From Brevibacillus sp. JNUCC-41 (GTDB lineage Bacteria; Bacillota; Bacilli; Bacillales; DSM-1321): a DNA stretch of 64,000 bases. The DNA lies in NCBI RefSeq assembly GCF_014844095.1, contig NZ_CP062163.1, forward strand, positions 1,612,001 to 1,676,000, given 5' to 3'. Below, one piece after another: positions 14,733 to 24,027 of the stretch; positions within the stretch are counted from its first letter, which is position 1, and every line of letters begins with the position of its first letter. Made by a program: the position numbers and the translations under genes. The notes beneath the pieces are model-generated. The model was not told the DNA's origin, searched no databases, and was given only the letters and a program-made list of their open reading frames with translations.

Positions 14733-15101
14733 CTACCTACGTATGTTTTGCATAAAATAATCTATCATAATGACAAAGTAAACTGTCATTAATCCCAATA
14801 CCACGCAGACCACTTGAAACTCGTCAGGATATCTCAATGCAATAATTGCAGCTAAACCCGCTACAGACATTCTAGTTAAACTACCAAGGGAGCGCGTTTT
14901 CTTGCCCTCGGCAACCTCTTGGGCGAACTTTTTGTTCTTTTTGACCATTGACCAGAATATAAATAGGCTGAAGGCAGTTCCAAGCAATAATCCTTGGAAG
15001 ACTGAATCATGTGAAGTGAAGCCCACCCCGAGTATATAAATACCCATTAAATACAACATGTATTTTAGCTGCCTATTGAACATTTTTTCCAATTCTAGCA
15101 T
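14733..15101 (-). CDS. atpI: ATP synthase protein I
   Basis: This 122-residue protein has four predicted membrane segments and opens the ATP synthase operon, as in B. subtilis. AtpI proteins help assemble the c-ring and have been linked with magnesium transport. Sequence conservation in this family is low, so the call rests on size, topology and position before atpB. Confidence 0.9.
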   Translation of the reverse strand: MLELEKMFNRQLKYMLYLMGIYILGVGFTSHDSVFQGLLLGTAFSLFIFWSMVKKNKKFAQEVAEGKKTRSLGSLTRMSVAGLAAIIALRYPDEFQVVCVVLGLMTVYFVIMIDYFMQNIRR

Positions 15102-15171
15102 TTTGTCATGTAATCTCCCTAGAAATATTGTAGTATCTGTGTTTAGCTAGGGAATTTGCCCGTAACAAGTC

Positions 15172-15218
15172 CAAATAGAAGGTCAAAAACCATCTTCTAT
15201 TTGACACGTTATTAACGT
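15172..15218 (-). promoter_or_regulatory. Stem-loop in the atp operon leader
   Basis: CAAATAGAAG (15172-15181) pairs perfectly with CTTCTATTTG (15194-15203) around a 12-nt loop. Next to it, 15206-15218 is a short palindrome (ACGTTATTAACGT). Both lie between the predicted atp start point and atpI. There is no U run, so a transcript-stabilising or regulatory role is more likely than termination. Confidence 0.55.
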
Positions 15219-15249
15219 ATGAAACCCCTCTCATTTTACATCCTTAGTT

Positions 15250-15278
15250 AGCATACAATAGGCTAGAATCATTGTCAA
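15250..15278 (-). promoter_or_regulatory. Sigma-A promoter of the atp operon
   Basis: A perfect TTGACA (15273-15278) lies 17 bp upstream of TATGCT (15250-15255) on the minus strand. The leader to atpI is about 140 nt. Confidence 0.78.
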
Positions 15279-15386
15279 TGAGTGGTTAGTGAAATTTGTC
15301 ACAGGTTTGTAATTATTAACGAATTGTTCACAAATTATCTTTTTTATACTATTGACATCCATTTTATTTTACTTATTAACCTCTAT

Positions 15387-17615
15387 TCACTCAATAAGTA
15401 ACGTCTTTTCTATCCGATCTTCCCTTCCACCCTTTCTCGCAAAAATTATCGCTTTATACACACCTTTAGGCGGTAAGTTCTTTTTCAATACATCTTTTTT
15501 GATCAAACCGGAAGGTGCCGATTTGGACCAATCCAAATATCCAGCGAATTTCAAGCTATCTTCCTCATAAAGGGCAATACCGAATTCTTCAGCCCCGCGC
15601 GGAAGGTACATTTCGTATCGATATGTGCCTTTCTGGTCCCCTTGGCCAAAATCGAATCCCATTATCCTTGGGTAATCAGGCTCTTCTTTTACATATAAAT
15701 AAGGAAGGGATATTTTTTTGGTTCCTTCCATTATTATGAGGTATCCATCAAAGACTCCTTTTTTAAGCTTGGCTGGGTTGACCTGAAGCCCCACTTTTAT
15801 CCGTTTTTTCTCCTTCGGATTCAAAGTAAGGGATTTTGGCAATTCCCAAGTAAGTCCCGTCTCTTTCAATGGAACCATGAAGGAGTACTTCCTCATTTCC
15901 GTTCCGGTATTTTCTATGACTATCGTTTCATGATGTTCTTCAATTCCTTCTTTTTTCGTATACATCCCAAAGGACAATGAGCTCGGACTCAAGAGCGTGT
16001 CCGCTTTTAATGCTTCGTCGACCTGGATGCGTCCAGCCCCCTGTTCGTATGTGTGATACAATTGATTCGTAGATTTCCTTAATGGTTTGGAAGTGCTCAT
16101 CAATGCAGATTTCACTTGCTCAGGATTCCATTCGGGGTGTTTTTGCAGGATTAAGGCGCATGCTCCTGCAACATGCGGTGCGGACATACTTGTTCCATCC
16201 AAGGACATATATCCTTTAGGGATGGTACTTTCAATTTCCACTCCCGGTGCCAATACGTCAGGCTTTATTCCCCATGAGACGGTTACCGGGCCCCTGGAGC
16301 TAAAATCTGCGAGCTTATCCTGCTCGTTCTTATAAACAAATTGAACGGTTTTGCTCTGTCCTTGCTCCATGATTTGCTTTAGCTGCAATCCATCTCTTCT
16401 ATTAATAGAAGCAGCCGGGATGTTCATTTCTTTTTCCAAGCTTCCAGTAAAGGTCCCGCTTGTATTATTATAAACAATTACCCCCTTTGCACCTGCCTTT
16501 TCTGCATTGGATACTTTCTGCTGGAAGGTAAGAGTGCCACGTTCCATCAACACAATCTTATCCCGAACATGTTTCAAGTCCTCTTCATTGCCCAGCCCCC
16601 CAAATATGACATCCTCGGAAAACGTCAGGTTCCATTTTTTAGAGCCTTGAAACAAGGTTAAATGCGATTGATGCTTTTTCGACCCAAGCCCGTAAATCAT
16701 ATACGGAACCCTTAAGGGAGGAGTCGATGCCCCAACGGAAATCGCTTTTTCCGCTGTTCCGGGTGAGCCTACGGTCCATACAGCCGGACCGGAATTCCCG
16801 TTGGATGTCACGGCAACGATGCCGCTTTCCACAGCCTTATTCAATGCAAGGGAAATAGGTAAATCAGGGCCATTTACGTTATTGCCAAGAGAGAGATTCA
16901 ATACATCCACCTTATCCTTCATGGCTGACTCAATAGCCATCAAGACTTGGTCTGTATCTCCTGCACCGCCTGGTCCCAAAGCTCGATATGCATATATCTC
17001 CGCTTCTGGTGCAACGCCTTTCATTTTTCCATTGGCTGCAATGATGCCCGCCACATGAGTCCCATGTAATGTATCCAGGTCGCCTTGATTTTTGGTTTCC
17101 ATCGGATTTTCATCACCATCTACCAGATCCTTCCCTCCTTTATAAGCACGTTGCAAATCCGGATGTGTATAATCGATGCCGGTATCTATGATTCCTACTT
17201 TTACCCCTTTCCCGGTAATCCGGTGATTCTCCTTATCAAAGAAACCCCTGGCCCTTCCCCCTCCTATGTATGGGACACTTTTATCCAACACCGCTTGATA
17301 AACGGATACTTCCGTTACAGCCTGAATTTCATCCTCCTTTTTGAGTTGTTCTATCTCATTCATTTTCCCCTGAACGGAAAATCCATTCAGGGCAACTGAA
17401 TAAACATTCCTTAATTGAAGGGACGGATATTTTTCAATCAGTTTTTCGATTTTTTTTCGTTGAAACACCTTATCCATCGTGACAACAACCGTTACTTCCT
17501 TAGATTCAGATAGTTTTGGTAAAGGCGGCAGAATGACGGATGCAAATCCCTTTTCATTTTGATAAATAAATATAAAAAGGAAAACAAACACTATAAACGT
17601 TTTCTTTCCCAACAT
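15387..17615 (-). CDS. Secreted subtilisin-like (S8) serine protease with PA insert, Vpr-like
   Basis: The protein (742 aa) begins with a signal peptide (GKKTFIVFVFLFIFIYQ) and an inhibitor-I9-type propeptide to about residue 105. The catalytic triad is visible as Asp in VGIIDTGIDYTHPDL, His in LHGTHVAGIIAANG and Ser in LDGTSMSAPHVAGAC. A protease-associated domain is inserted between His and Ser (the KIVLMERGTLTFQQKVSNAEKAGAKG region). After the protease come beta-rich, Fn3-like segments. It is smaller than B. subtilis Vpr (806 aa). The ATG at 17615 has AAGGGG six bases upstream; the ATG at 17621 abuts that site. It lies between mnaA and atpI, where B. subtilis has no gene. Confidence 0.9.
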   Translation of the reverse strand: MLGKKTFIVFVFLFIFIYQNEKGFASVILPPLPKLSESKEVTVVVTMDKVFQRKKIEKLIEKYPSLQLRNVYSVALNGFSVQGKMNEIEQLKKEDEIQAVTEVSVYQAVLDKSVPYIGGGRARGFFDKENHRITGKGVKVGIIDTGIDYTHPDLQRAYKGGKDLVDGDENPMETKNQGDLDTLHGTHVAGIIAANGKMKGVAPEAEIYAYRALGPGGAGDTDQVLMAIESAMKDKVDVLNLSLGNNVNGPDLPISLALNKAVESGIVAVTSNGNSGPAVWTVGSPGTAEKAISVGASTPPLRVPYMIYGLGSKKHQSHLTLFQGSKKWNLTFSEDVIFGGLGNEEDLKHVRDKIVLMERGTLTFQQKVSNAEKAGAKGVIVYNNTSGTFTGSLEKEMNIPAASINRRDGLQLKQIMEQGQSKTVQFVYKNEQDKLADFSSRGPVTVSWGIKPDVLAPGVEIESTIPKGYMSLDGTSMSAPHVAGACALILQKHPEWNPEQVKSALMSTSKPLRKSTNQLYHTYEQGAGRIQVDEALKADTLLSPSSLSFGMYTKKEGIEEHHETIVIENTGTEMRKYSFMVPLKETGLTWELPKSLTLNPKEKKRIKVGLQVNPAKLKKGVFDGYLIIMEGTKKISLPYLYVKEEPDYPRIMGFDFGQGDQKGTYRYEMYLPRGAEEFGIALYEEDSLKFAGYLDWSKSAPSGLIKKDVLKKNLPPKGVYKAIIFARKGGREDRIEKTLLIE

Positions 17616-17666
17616 AATCATCCCCTTAGCAGTTATCTTTTCTCAACAACCTTGGAGTATGCAAAT

Positions 17667-17701
17667 AAAAAAAGGAAAAGCGCATGGCTTTTCCTTTTTT
17701 A
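17667..17701 (-). terminator. Terminator after mnaA
   Basis: A 14-bp stem (AAAAAAGGAAAAGC with GCTTTTCCTTTTTT) around GCATG overlaps the mnaA stop and ends in a U run on the minus strand. It isolates the protease gene from the upp-mnaA unit. Confidence 0.88.
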
Positions 17702-18850
17702 TAAGTCAAATCTAGCTGGCGGCATGTCTGCTTGCTTAAAATAGTAACGGATGGCTTCAGCGATGCGGACCGAAGCATTTCCATCCCCATAAGGATTGGA
17801 AGCTTTGGACATTTTTTCGTGCATCTCTTGATCGGTAAGCAATTCATGTGCCAAGTTATATATGTTTTTTTCATCAGTCCCCGCCAGTTTTAAGGTTCCA
17901 GCAGCAATCCCCTCAGGACGTTCAGTCGTATCCCTTAAAACTAGGACAGGTACACCAAGTGACGGTGCCTCTTCCTGGATTCCTCCAGAATCAGTCAAAA
18001 TCAGATAGGCTCTTGAAGCGAAGTTGTGGAAATCCAATACATCCAGCGGTTCAATCAAATGAACCCGCGGATCGTCCCCGAGAATCTCGTTTGCCAATTC
18101 CTGAACAAGCGGATTTAAATGGACAGGATATACTACTTGAACGTCATCATGCTCTGCAATGATTCTCTTTACGGCCCTAAAGATATTCCTCATGGGTTCT
18201 CCAAGGTTTTCCCTGCGATGGGCGGTAAGCAAAATGAGCCTGTCTTCTCCAAGTCCATTTAAAACCGGGTGGGAATATGTGGAACGCACAGTAGTTTTTA
18301 AAGCATCTGTTGCCGTATTCCCCGTCACGAAGATATTATCCTTCTTGTTTTCGTTAAGCAGATTCTCCTCCGCTTTCGATGTCGGCGCAAAATGCAAATC
18401 TGCCATAGTACCAGTAAGCTGCCGATTCATCTCTTCCGGATAGGGGGAATACTTATTCCATGTGCGCAGCCCCGCTTCAACATGCCCAATGACAATTTGA
18501 TTATAAAAAGCTGCCAGACTTGCGACAAACGTCGTGGTTGTATCACCGTGTACAAGAACAATATCAGGTTTAGCTTCCTTCATTACTGAATCAAGACCAT
18601 TTAATGCTCTTGTTGTAATGTCAGCAAGCGTTTGCCTTTCCTTCATTATGTCCAAGTCATAGTCCGGCTGTATGGAAAATAGTTCGAGAACTTGATCTAA
18701 CATTTGCCGATGCTGAGCCGTAACAGCAACGATCGGCTTGAAATTTTCTGGGTGTTTTTGAAATTCGAGTACTAAGGGAGCCATTTTGACAGCTTCTGGT
18801 CTCGTTCCGAAAATGGTCATGACTTTTATCGGTTCATTCATTCGTGACAC
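17699..18850 (-). CDS. mnaA: UDP-N-acetylglucosamine 2-epimerase (non-hydrolysing)
   Basis: This 383-residue enzyme interconverts UDP-GlcNAc and UDP-ManNAc, the precursor for wall teichoic acid linkage units and other wall polymers. Family marks are the N-terminal IFGTRPEAVKMAPL, the HVEAGLRT segment, LLTAHRREN near residue 210, and the ILTDSGGIQEEAPSLG loop with its catalytic acid residues. The start is 14 bp after the upp stop, so the two genes are probably co-transcribed. Also called wecB or yvyH. Confidence 0.96.
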   Translation of the reverse strand: MSRMNEPIKVMTIFGTRPEAVKMAPLVLEFQKHPENFKPIVAVTAQHRQMLDQVLELFSIQPDYDLDIMKERQTLADITTRALNGLDSVMKEAKPDIVLVHGDTTTTFVASLAAFYNQIVIGHVEAGLRTWNKYSPYPEEMNRQLTGTMADLHFAPTSKAEENLLNENKKDNIFVTGNTATDALKTTVRSTYSHPVLNGLGEDRLILLTAHRRENLGEPMRNIFRAVKRIIAEHDDVQVVYPVHLNPLVQELANEILGDDPRVHLIEPLDVLDFHNFASRAYLILTDSGGIQEEAPSLGVPVLVLRDTTERPEGIAAGTLKLAGTDEKNIYNLAHELLTDQEMHEKMSKASNPYGDGNASVRIAEAIRYYFKQADMPPARFDL

Positions 18851-18864
18851 CTCAGTTTCTTTCC

Positions 18865-19494
18865 TTATTTTGTGCCGAATAAACGATCTCCCGCGTCTCC
18901 AAGACCTGGAACGATATACCCGTGTTCATTCAGTTTTTCGTCAAGACCCGCAATATAAATATCAACATCAGGATGGGCTTCTTTCAATGCCTCTACACCC
19001 TCTGGAGCTGCAATCAAACACATGAATTTAATATTGACTGCACCGCGCTTTTTAATGGAATGGATCGCTTCGATGGCTGATCCGCCAGTGGCTAACATCG
19101 GGTCAACGACAATGCATTCCCTTTCTGCCAAATCGCTTGGCATTTTGGCATAGTACTCCACCGGTTTCAATGTTTCAGGATCACGGTAAAGTCCAACATG
19201 TCCGACCTTTGCAGCAGGAATCAGCTTAATGATCCCGTCCACCATCCCTATGCCTGCACGTAAAATCGGGACGATACCCACTTTTTTACCAGAAAGCATT
19301 TTCACTTTCGCTGTGCTTACAGGCGTTTGGATTTCCACTTCTTCCAGTGGCATATCCCTCGTGATTTCAAATGCCATCAATGATGCAACTTCATCCACTA
19401 GTTCACGGAATTCTTTTGTTCCTGTATTTATATCACGTATATAGGCTAATTTGTGTTGAATTAACGGGTGATCGAAAACATAAACTTTTCCCAT
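18865..19494 (-). CDS. upp: Uracil phosphoribosyltransferase
   Basis: This 209-residue salvage enzyme makes UMP from uracil and PRPP. The PRPP-binding loop [14 protein letters not shown] is visible near residues 131-144, and the uracil-binding [18 protein letters not shown] end is typical. Length equals B. subtilis Upp. It lies between glyA and mnaA as in many Bacillus genomes, with 235 bp to glyA containing the glyA terminator. Confidence 0.98.
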   Translation of the reverse strand: MGKVYVFDHPLIQHKLAYIRDINTGTKEFRELVDEVASLMAFEITRDMPLEEVEIQTPVSTAKVKMLSGKKVGIVPILRAGIGMVDGIIKLIPAAKVGHVGLYRDPETLKPVEYYAKMPSDLAERECIVVDPMLATGGSAIEAIHSIKKRGAVNIKFMCLIAAPEGVEALKEAHPDVDIYIAGLDEKLNEHGYIVPGLGDAGDRLFGTK

Positions 19495-19689
19495 TTAGCA
19501 TCTCTCCAATTCCATTGCTTAGTTTTGCGCTTTTTTATGATTTCCCTAATCGAATAGAAAAATTTTCGTGTCTTTTAAAATTCACTTCAACCTATTTTAC
19601 AGAAAAAAGGTTCAATCTTCAATAAAGGTTTAGATGTCAGACCTATTTTCACTATTCGGATTCTTCTAACACCAGCCTTACAATAAGAT

Positions 19690-19720
19690 AAAAAAAACCG
19701 CTCCCTTTAAAAGGGAGCAG
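19690..19720 (-). terminator. Terminator after glyA
   Basis: A GCTCCCTTT/AAAGGGAGC stem lies just after the glyA stop, followed on the minus strand by GGTTTTTTT. Confidence 0.9.
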
Positions 19721-19728
19721 CTACGATA

Positions 19729-20970
19729 TTACAATGAAGGATATAATTCAAATTTGCTCGCTAATGATTCAACACGCTGTTTTGCTTCTTCAAGTTTAGC
19801 TGCGTCTTCATTATTTTTCAAAACAAGTCCGATGATTGCAGCTATTTCATCCATGTCTTCCAATCCGAAGCCACGTGATGTCACCGCCGCAGTCCCAATG
19901 CGTATACCGCTGGTAACGAATGGTTTTTCCGGGTCATAAGGAATCGCATTTTTGTTCACGGTAATACCAATTTCATCCAAAACATGTTCTGCGATTTTTC
20001 CCGTTAATCCAGTAGAGCGCACATCAAGAAGAATCAAATGATTGTCCGTTCCATCAGAAACAAGGGTGAACCCTTCTTTCTTCAAACCTTCGCCCAAACG
20101 TTTAGCATTATCGATGATTTGTTGTGCATATACTTTAAATTCATCTTGAAGCGCTTCGCCGAATGCAACAGCCTTAGCGGATATAACATGCATCAACGGG
20201 CCGCCTTGAATTCCAGGGAAAATGGATTTATCGATTTTCTTACCGAATTCTTCTTTACAGATGATCATCCCTCCGCGTGGTCCGCGAAGTGTTTTATGAG
20301 TGGTTGTCGTTACAAAGTCAGCATAAGGAATCGGGCTTTGATGTAATCCAGCCGCAACCAAACCTGCAATATGCGCCATATCGACCATTAAATAAGCCCC
20401 GACTTCATCTGCAATTTCACGGAATCGCTTGAAGTCAATTTCCCGCGGATATGCACTCGCACCCGCTACGATCAATTTAGGTTTGTGCTGACGCGCTTTT
20501 TCCAATACATCATTGTAATCGATACGGTGATCTTTTTCGTCTACACCATATTCAACAAAATTATAGTTAACGCCACTGAAGTTAACTGGACTTCCATGTG
20601 TTAAGTGACCTCCATGCGAAAGGTTCATCCCAAGCACTGTGTCTCCAGTTTGAAGAACAGTAAAGTAAACGGCCATATTGGCTTGAGCTCCAGAGTGGGG
20701 CTGTACGTTCACATACTCCCCTCCGAAAATTTCTTTCGCACGCTCACGCGCTAGATCTTCAACGATGTCTACATACTCACATCCGCCATAGTAACGTTTT
20801 CCAGGGTATCCTTCCGCATACTTATTAGTCAAGACCGATCCTTGTGCTTCCATGACAGCTTCACTCACGAAGTTTTCAGAAGCAATAAGCTCAATTTTAC
20901 TTCTTTGACGCCCTAATTCCAGTTGAATTGCGTTAAACACTTGCTCATCTTGCTTTGCTAAACGATTCAT
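19729..20970 (-). CDS. glyA: Serine hydroxymethyltransferase
   Basis: This PLP enzyme converts serine and tetrahydrofolate to glycine and methylene-THF, feeding purine and thymidylate synthesis. The PLP lysine lies in [15 protein letters not shown]. The folate-site region begins [17 protein letters not shown] chose the ATG at 20970 ([13 protein letters not shown], 413 aa) because GAGGAGG lies eight bases before it and family members start here. An upstream ATG would add 19 residues with no site. Candidate PurR boxes lie about 150 bp upstream. Confidence 0.97.
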   Translation of the reverse strand: MNRLAKQDEQVFNAIQLELGRQRSKIELIASENFVSEAVMEAQGSVLTNKYAEGYPGKRYYGGCEYVDIVEDLARERAKEIFGGEYVNVQPHSGAQANMAVYFTVLQTGDTVLGMNLSHGGHLTHGSPVNFSGVNYNFVEYGVDEKDHRIDYNDVLEKARQHKPKLIVAGASAYPREIDFKRFREIADEVGAYLMVDMAHIAGLVAAGLHQSPIPYADFVTTTTHKTLRGPRGGMIICKEEFGKKIDKSIFPGIQGGPLMHVISAKAVAFGEALQDEFKVYAQQIIDNAKRLGEGLKKEGFTLVSDGTDNHLILLDVRSTGLTGKIAEHVLDEIGITVNKNAIPYDPEKPFVTSGIRIGTAAVTSRGFGLEDMDEIAAIIGLVLKNNEDAAKLEEAKQRVESLASKFELYPSL

Positions 20971-21269
20971 TCCGTAATTCCTCCTCAAATTGTGCGTGAT
21001 TCGCTTTTTAGTATTTATGTGCAACATGCCTTCAAAAAAGCATGAAAAAGCCTTACCAATAGTTATTAGAAAATTCTACTCCATTTTAACATGTCTAATT
21101 TAGAAGTGATAGTCTAATTTTATCGAACGTTAAATGTTTTTTCTTTTAATAACGTTCGTATTTAACATCAAAATTATGCTAATTAGCTCTTTCACCCTAT
21201 ATTTCATAAGCAAAATCACTATTCTATTAGCACTATAAAGTGGCTTTACGATTTCGAACTCATTCAATT
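20971..21269 (-). other. glyA leader and promoter region
   Basis: This stretch is A/T-rich. It carries the PurBox-like pair, and further downstream on the minus strand a TGTTAAAAT sequence near 21085-21093 that could be an extended -10. No good -35 was found at the expected distance. No reading frame of note was seen. Confidence 0.45.
21121..21165 (-). promoter_or_regulatory. PurBox-like inverted pair upstream of glyA
   Basis: TATCGAACGTTA (21121-21132) and TAACGTTCGTA (21150-21160) form two facing copies of a CGAAC-centred box in an A/T-rich setting. PurR of B. subtilis binds pairs of boxes with a CCGAAC core, and B. subtilis glyA is in the PurR regulon. Here the first core base differs from C in both copies. 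The spacing between the cores is 25 bp, slightly longer than the classical arrangement. Confidence 0.6.
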
Positions 21270-21302
21270 AAAAAACAGCATTCTCCATCCGAGAAATGCT
21301 GT
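21270..21302 (-). terminator. Terminator after the DUF436 (ywlG) gene
   Basis: ACAGCATTTCTC and GAGAATGCTGT form a near-perfect stem 13 bp after the stop codon, followed by a U run on the minus strand. Confidence 0.88.
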
Positions 21303-21314
21303 CCCCCTTATCCA

Positions 21315-21908
21315 TTAAGTACAACTCTTATTATCAGAAATGTCCTGATAAACGGCCCGCTCCCCGCCAATCAGTTTCGGACGTGTTTTTGCCATGGTCA
21401 CATGTGCATGCCCTATTTCTTTAATGGCAGAGCGAATCGGAACCGCCACATGCTTCAGATGCATGCCAATGAAGGTGTCCCCAATGTCAATCCCCGCATC
21501 CGCTTTAATATGCTCGACAACGACAGCATCCTTCCATTGCTGATAGGCATACGTCGCCATCGATCCCCCAGCTGTTCTTACAGGTACAACAGAAACTTCT
21601 TCATAATCATATCGAACCGCGGTTTCCCTTTGTAAAACCAAGGCCCTGTTTAGATGTTCACAACATTGATAGGCAACCTGAACACCCGTTTTCCCTTGAA
21701 AATCCCTAACTACGGAAAAAATCATCCCTGCAACATCGAGCGTACCTTCAGTACCGATCCTTTTCCCGATCACTTCACTTGTACTGCAGCCGATCACTAG
21801 TAGCTGTTTCTCTTTTAAAGCTGTCTGTTCTTGAAACTCATGTAAAAGTTCCCGAAACTGGTTTTCCCATATCCCAAGCTCATTTGAAAATGTAGCATCA
21901 CTTCTCAT
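21315..21908 (-). CDS. ywlG: YwlG family protein (TIGR01440/DUF436), function unknown
   Basis: This 197-residue protein belongs to a conserved Firmicute family of unknown function. Recognisable segments are [18 protein letters not shown] and [21 protein letters not shown]. The ATG at 21908 is preceded by AAAGGATG; the longer frame would need a TTG six codons earlier. It lies 70 bp after rpiB and before glyA, as in B. subtilis, and probably ends the transcript. Confidence 0.88.
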   Translation of the reverse strand: MRSDATFSNELGIWENQFRELLHEFQEQTALKEKQLLVIGCSTSEVIGKRIGTEGTLDVAGMIFSVVRDFQGKTGVQVAYQCCEHLNRALVLQRETAVRYDYEEVSVVPVRTAGGSMATYAYQQWKDAVVVEHIKADAGIDIGDTFIGMHLKHVAVPIRSAIKEIGHAHVTMAKTRPKLIGGERAVYQDISDNKSCT

Positions 21909-21978
21909 GAAAACGCATCCTTTCAATAAAAAAACTTGCTATCGGTAGAAAAGGGTTCTCTCCAAAAAACCATAGAAA

Positions 21979-22425
21979 TTAGTTATGTTTACCTTCATAC
22001 TCCGCAATCTTACCGATCCTGTTTTGATGACGCCCGCCTTCAAATTCCGAAGTCAGCCATGTTTGGACAATTTCCCTGGCCAGACCCGGGCCAATGACAC
22101 GTTCCCCCATCGCTAACATATTGGTATCATTATGCTGACGGGTCAATTTCGCACTATAGACATCATGAACCAATGCACATCGTATTCCTTTGACTTTATT
22201 GGCAGCAATGCTCATTCCAATTCCTGTTCCACAGATTAAAATACCCCGATCGAACTCACCCCGCGCCACTTTTTCAGCAACCGGCAAGGCATAATCAGGA
22301 TAATCCACCGACGTACTGCATTCACAGCCAAAATCCTCAAATGGAATCTGTAACTCATTCAATAAATTCCTTATTTCTTCACGGATATGTATACCACCAT
22401 GATCCGAAGCAATCGCAACTTTCAT
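21979..22425 (-). CDS. rpiB: Ribose-5-phosphate isomerase B / sugar-phosphate isomerase
   Basis: RpiB/LacAB-type isomerases interconvert ribose-5-phosphate and ribulose-5-phosphate. The N-terminus reads MKVAIASDHGGIHIREEI. The catalytic cysteine lies in GILICGTGIGMSIAANKVKG (20 residues, near 66-85), and NDTNMLAMGERVIG follows. Of two adjacent ATGs, the second (22425) has the better distance from AAGGAGG. In B. subtilis this is ywlF. Confidence 0.94.
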   Translation of the reverse strand: MKVAIASDHGGIHIREEIRNLLNELQIPFEDFGCECSTSVDYPDYALPVAEKVARGEFDRGILICGTGIGMSIAANKVKGIRCALVHDVYSAKLTRQHNDTNMLAMGERVIGPGLAREIVQTWLTSEFEGGRHQNRIGKIAEYEGKHN

Positions 22426-22510
22426 CATAATCCTCCTTAGCTTTCTCGTTTGATTTTATTGTGTCACAAAATTATGAAAAGATAAAGGATGTCCACCCTT
22501 TTTCCCCGCA

Positions 22511-22541
22511 AAGAAGCAGGAAACCAACTCGGGCTTCCTGC
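22511..22541 (-). terminator. Weak hairpin downstream of the receptor remnant
   Basis: GCAGGAA and TTCCTGC form a 7-bp stem around a 12-nt loop, followed on the minus strand by TTCTTTG. It may be the old terminator of the receptor gene. Confidence 0.45.
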
Positions 22542-22550
22542 AGTAAAATG

Positions 22551-22743
22551 TCAAGTGTGAAAGCGGGTAAGGGTCCTGTTAACCCTTTTCCGCTTTAACT
22601 TTAAAATTTCCATTGCCGATTTTTCGACATTTTCCACGACTAGAGCTTATTCGCTTGTCCTGGCCGTCACTTCTTCCGCTCCAGCAGATGCTTATTCTGC
22701 AATGGCAGCCTTGAGACTGCCTTGATTCTTACACTTTGCACTG
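22551..22743 (-). pseudogene. Decayed C-terminus of a methyl-accepting chemotaxis protein
   Basis: One minus-strand frame reads KAAIAE-stop-ASAGAEEVTARTSE-stop-ALVVENVEKSAMEI, then NRTLTRFHT and a stop. This is the tail pattern of a chemotaxis receptor, in which SAGAEEVTASTEEQ and a final V.RFK-type end are typical. Both internal stops are TAA where a Gln codon (CAA) would fit the family. No start, no transmembrane part and no signalling hairpin can be found in the 370-bp gap, so only the last 60 or so residues survive. Identification is by motif only. Confidence 0.7.
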
Positions 22744-22799
22744 ACGGTCAACAAGCTTAGTAATATCTTTTTACTTCAGCGACCACATTATGTACCCGT

Positions 22800-23243
22800 T
22801 CATTCTTTAAGCCTTTTGACTAATTCTTCTATTAATTCCTGCAGCTCCCTGAACGTTTCCCGGTAAATGCCTTCAGAACCGCCAAACGGATCTATTATAT
22901 CTCTATCATATTTATCCTCAATAACGAATTCCTTTAAAGTAAAAGTCTTATCGATCATCTGGGGGTATGCACGGGTAATGGCAGATTTATGCCCTTCCGT
23001 CATGGTGAAAATATGAGTTGCCCATTCCATTTCCTTCTCGGATAAGGGCGTTGAATGATGATTATGCACTATGTCATTTTCAACCAATACATTTTTAGCA
23101 TGCAGCGAAGCATCCTGGCCTGATGAAGCATACACGCCTGCGGACTTCACTTCAACACCCGCAATATTCTTATGTTTCAGTATCGCTTCTGCCATCGGGC
23201 TTCTGCATGTGTTACCTGTACATACAAATAATACTCGGATCAT
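22800..23243 (-). CDS. ywlE: Protein arginine phosphatase (low-molecular-weight phosphatase family)
   Basis: This 147-residue phosphatase has the LMW-PTP P-loop VCTGNTCRSPMAE at residues 7-19 and the general-acid segment IDPFGGS near residue 117. In YwlE the threonine after CTGN is the residue that selects phosphoarginine, and it is present here. YwlE reverses McsB arginine phosphorylation, a degradation mark for ClpCP and CtsR control. The ATG at 23243 has AAAGGAGG upstream. The frame could extend eight codons further, but those codons overlap that site. Confidence 0.9.
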   Translation of the reverse strand: MIRVLFVCTGNTCRSPMAEAILKHKNIAGVEVKSAGVYASSGQDASLHAKNVLVENDIVHNHHSTPLSEKEMEWATHIFTMTEGHKSAITRAYPQMIDKTFTLKEFVIEDKYDRDIIDPFGGSEGIYRETFRELQELIEELVKRLKE

Positions 23244-23328
23244 TTTAACGCCTCCTTTTTTATTCATTATAAGCTATCGCCCGTTTATTATAGTCAAAAA
23301 AATCACTCTCATTATGTCCGAAGAAAAA

Positions 23329-23357
23329 TAAAAACCGCTCCAGTAATCGGAACAGTT
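23329..23357 (-). terminator. Possible terminator after mntP
   Basis: ACCGCTCC and GGAACAGT can pair with G-U pairs around AGTAATC, followed on the minus strand by TTTTTATTTTT. It lies between mntP and ywlE. Confidence 0.55.
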
Positions 23358-23386
23358 GAGGAAGGAACGATATGAATTCAAGCGGA

Positions 23387-23953
23387 TCAAAAAGAGAACA
23401 ATAATTTCAATCCAAACGCACACAGGATGCTTCCGCCAAGAATCTCACTATACACGCCAAGCAAGCCCTGCATTTTTCTACCCAGTAAAAGGCCAGCCCA
23501 CGTTAATAGGGTGGCTGCAAACCCAAAACAAAGAACGGTTAAAATCGTTTTTGCACCGTAAATTCCCAGTGTCAATCCTACCGAGAAGCTATCCAGGCTT
23601 ACCCCTATGGCAAAAATGAATAGACCTTTTCCGACAGGAGCCAGCATCTTATTTTCCCTGGCACCAGCTCCATCCTTTTTACCAGGGATAAACATCTGTA
23701 TACCAAGAATGATCAGCAATAGACCGCCAGCGTATGTAGCAAAGGTCCCGAATTTTTCTGAAATGAATCGGCCCGCCCCCATTCCAAGCAAGGGCATCCA
23801 AATATGAAAAATACCTACTGTTAGCCCTATAAAAAGTATTTGCCTCAACCTTAGCTTAAACATTCCCATTCCAAGGCCAACTGAAAAGGCATCCATTCCC
23901 AGCGCGAATGCCATTAGCAATAAGGTGATGATTTCTCCAGCAAATGTATTCAT
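23387..23953 (-). CDS. mntP: Manganese efflux pump MntP
   Basis: This 188-residue protein has six predicted membrane helices arranged as two similar halves. Each half carries the family aspartate motif: [14 protein letters not shown] near residue 18 and [15 protein letters not shown] near residue 117. MntP exports Mn(II) and protects against manganese excess. In B. subtilis this gene is ywlD. No yybP-ykoY riboswitch was recognised upstream; only 74 bp separate it from ywlC. Confidence 0.93.
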   Translation of the reverse strand: MNTFAGEIITLLLMAFALGMDAFSVGLGMGMFKLRLRQILFIGLTVGIFHIWMPLLGMGAGRFISEKFGTFATYAGGLLLIILGIQMFIPGKKDGAGARENKMLAPVGKGLFIFAIGVSLDSFSVGLTLGIYGAKTILTVLCFGFAATLLTWAGLLLGRKMQGLLGVYSEILGGSILCAFGLKLLFSF

Positions 23954-24027
23954 TCAAATCCCCCTCGGACGTGCCTACTACATGTTATGCATGTCCGAAA
24001 AGAAATAGAAGGATAAATCAGTTCTTA

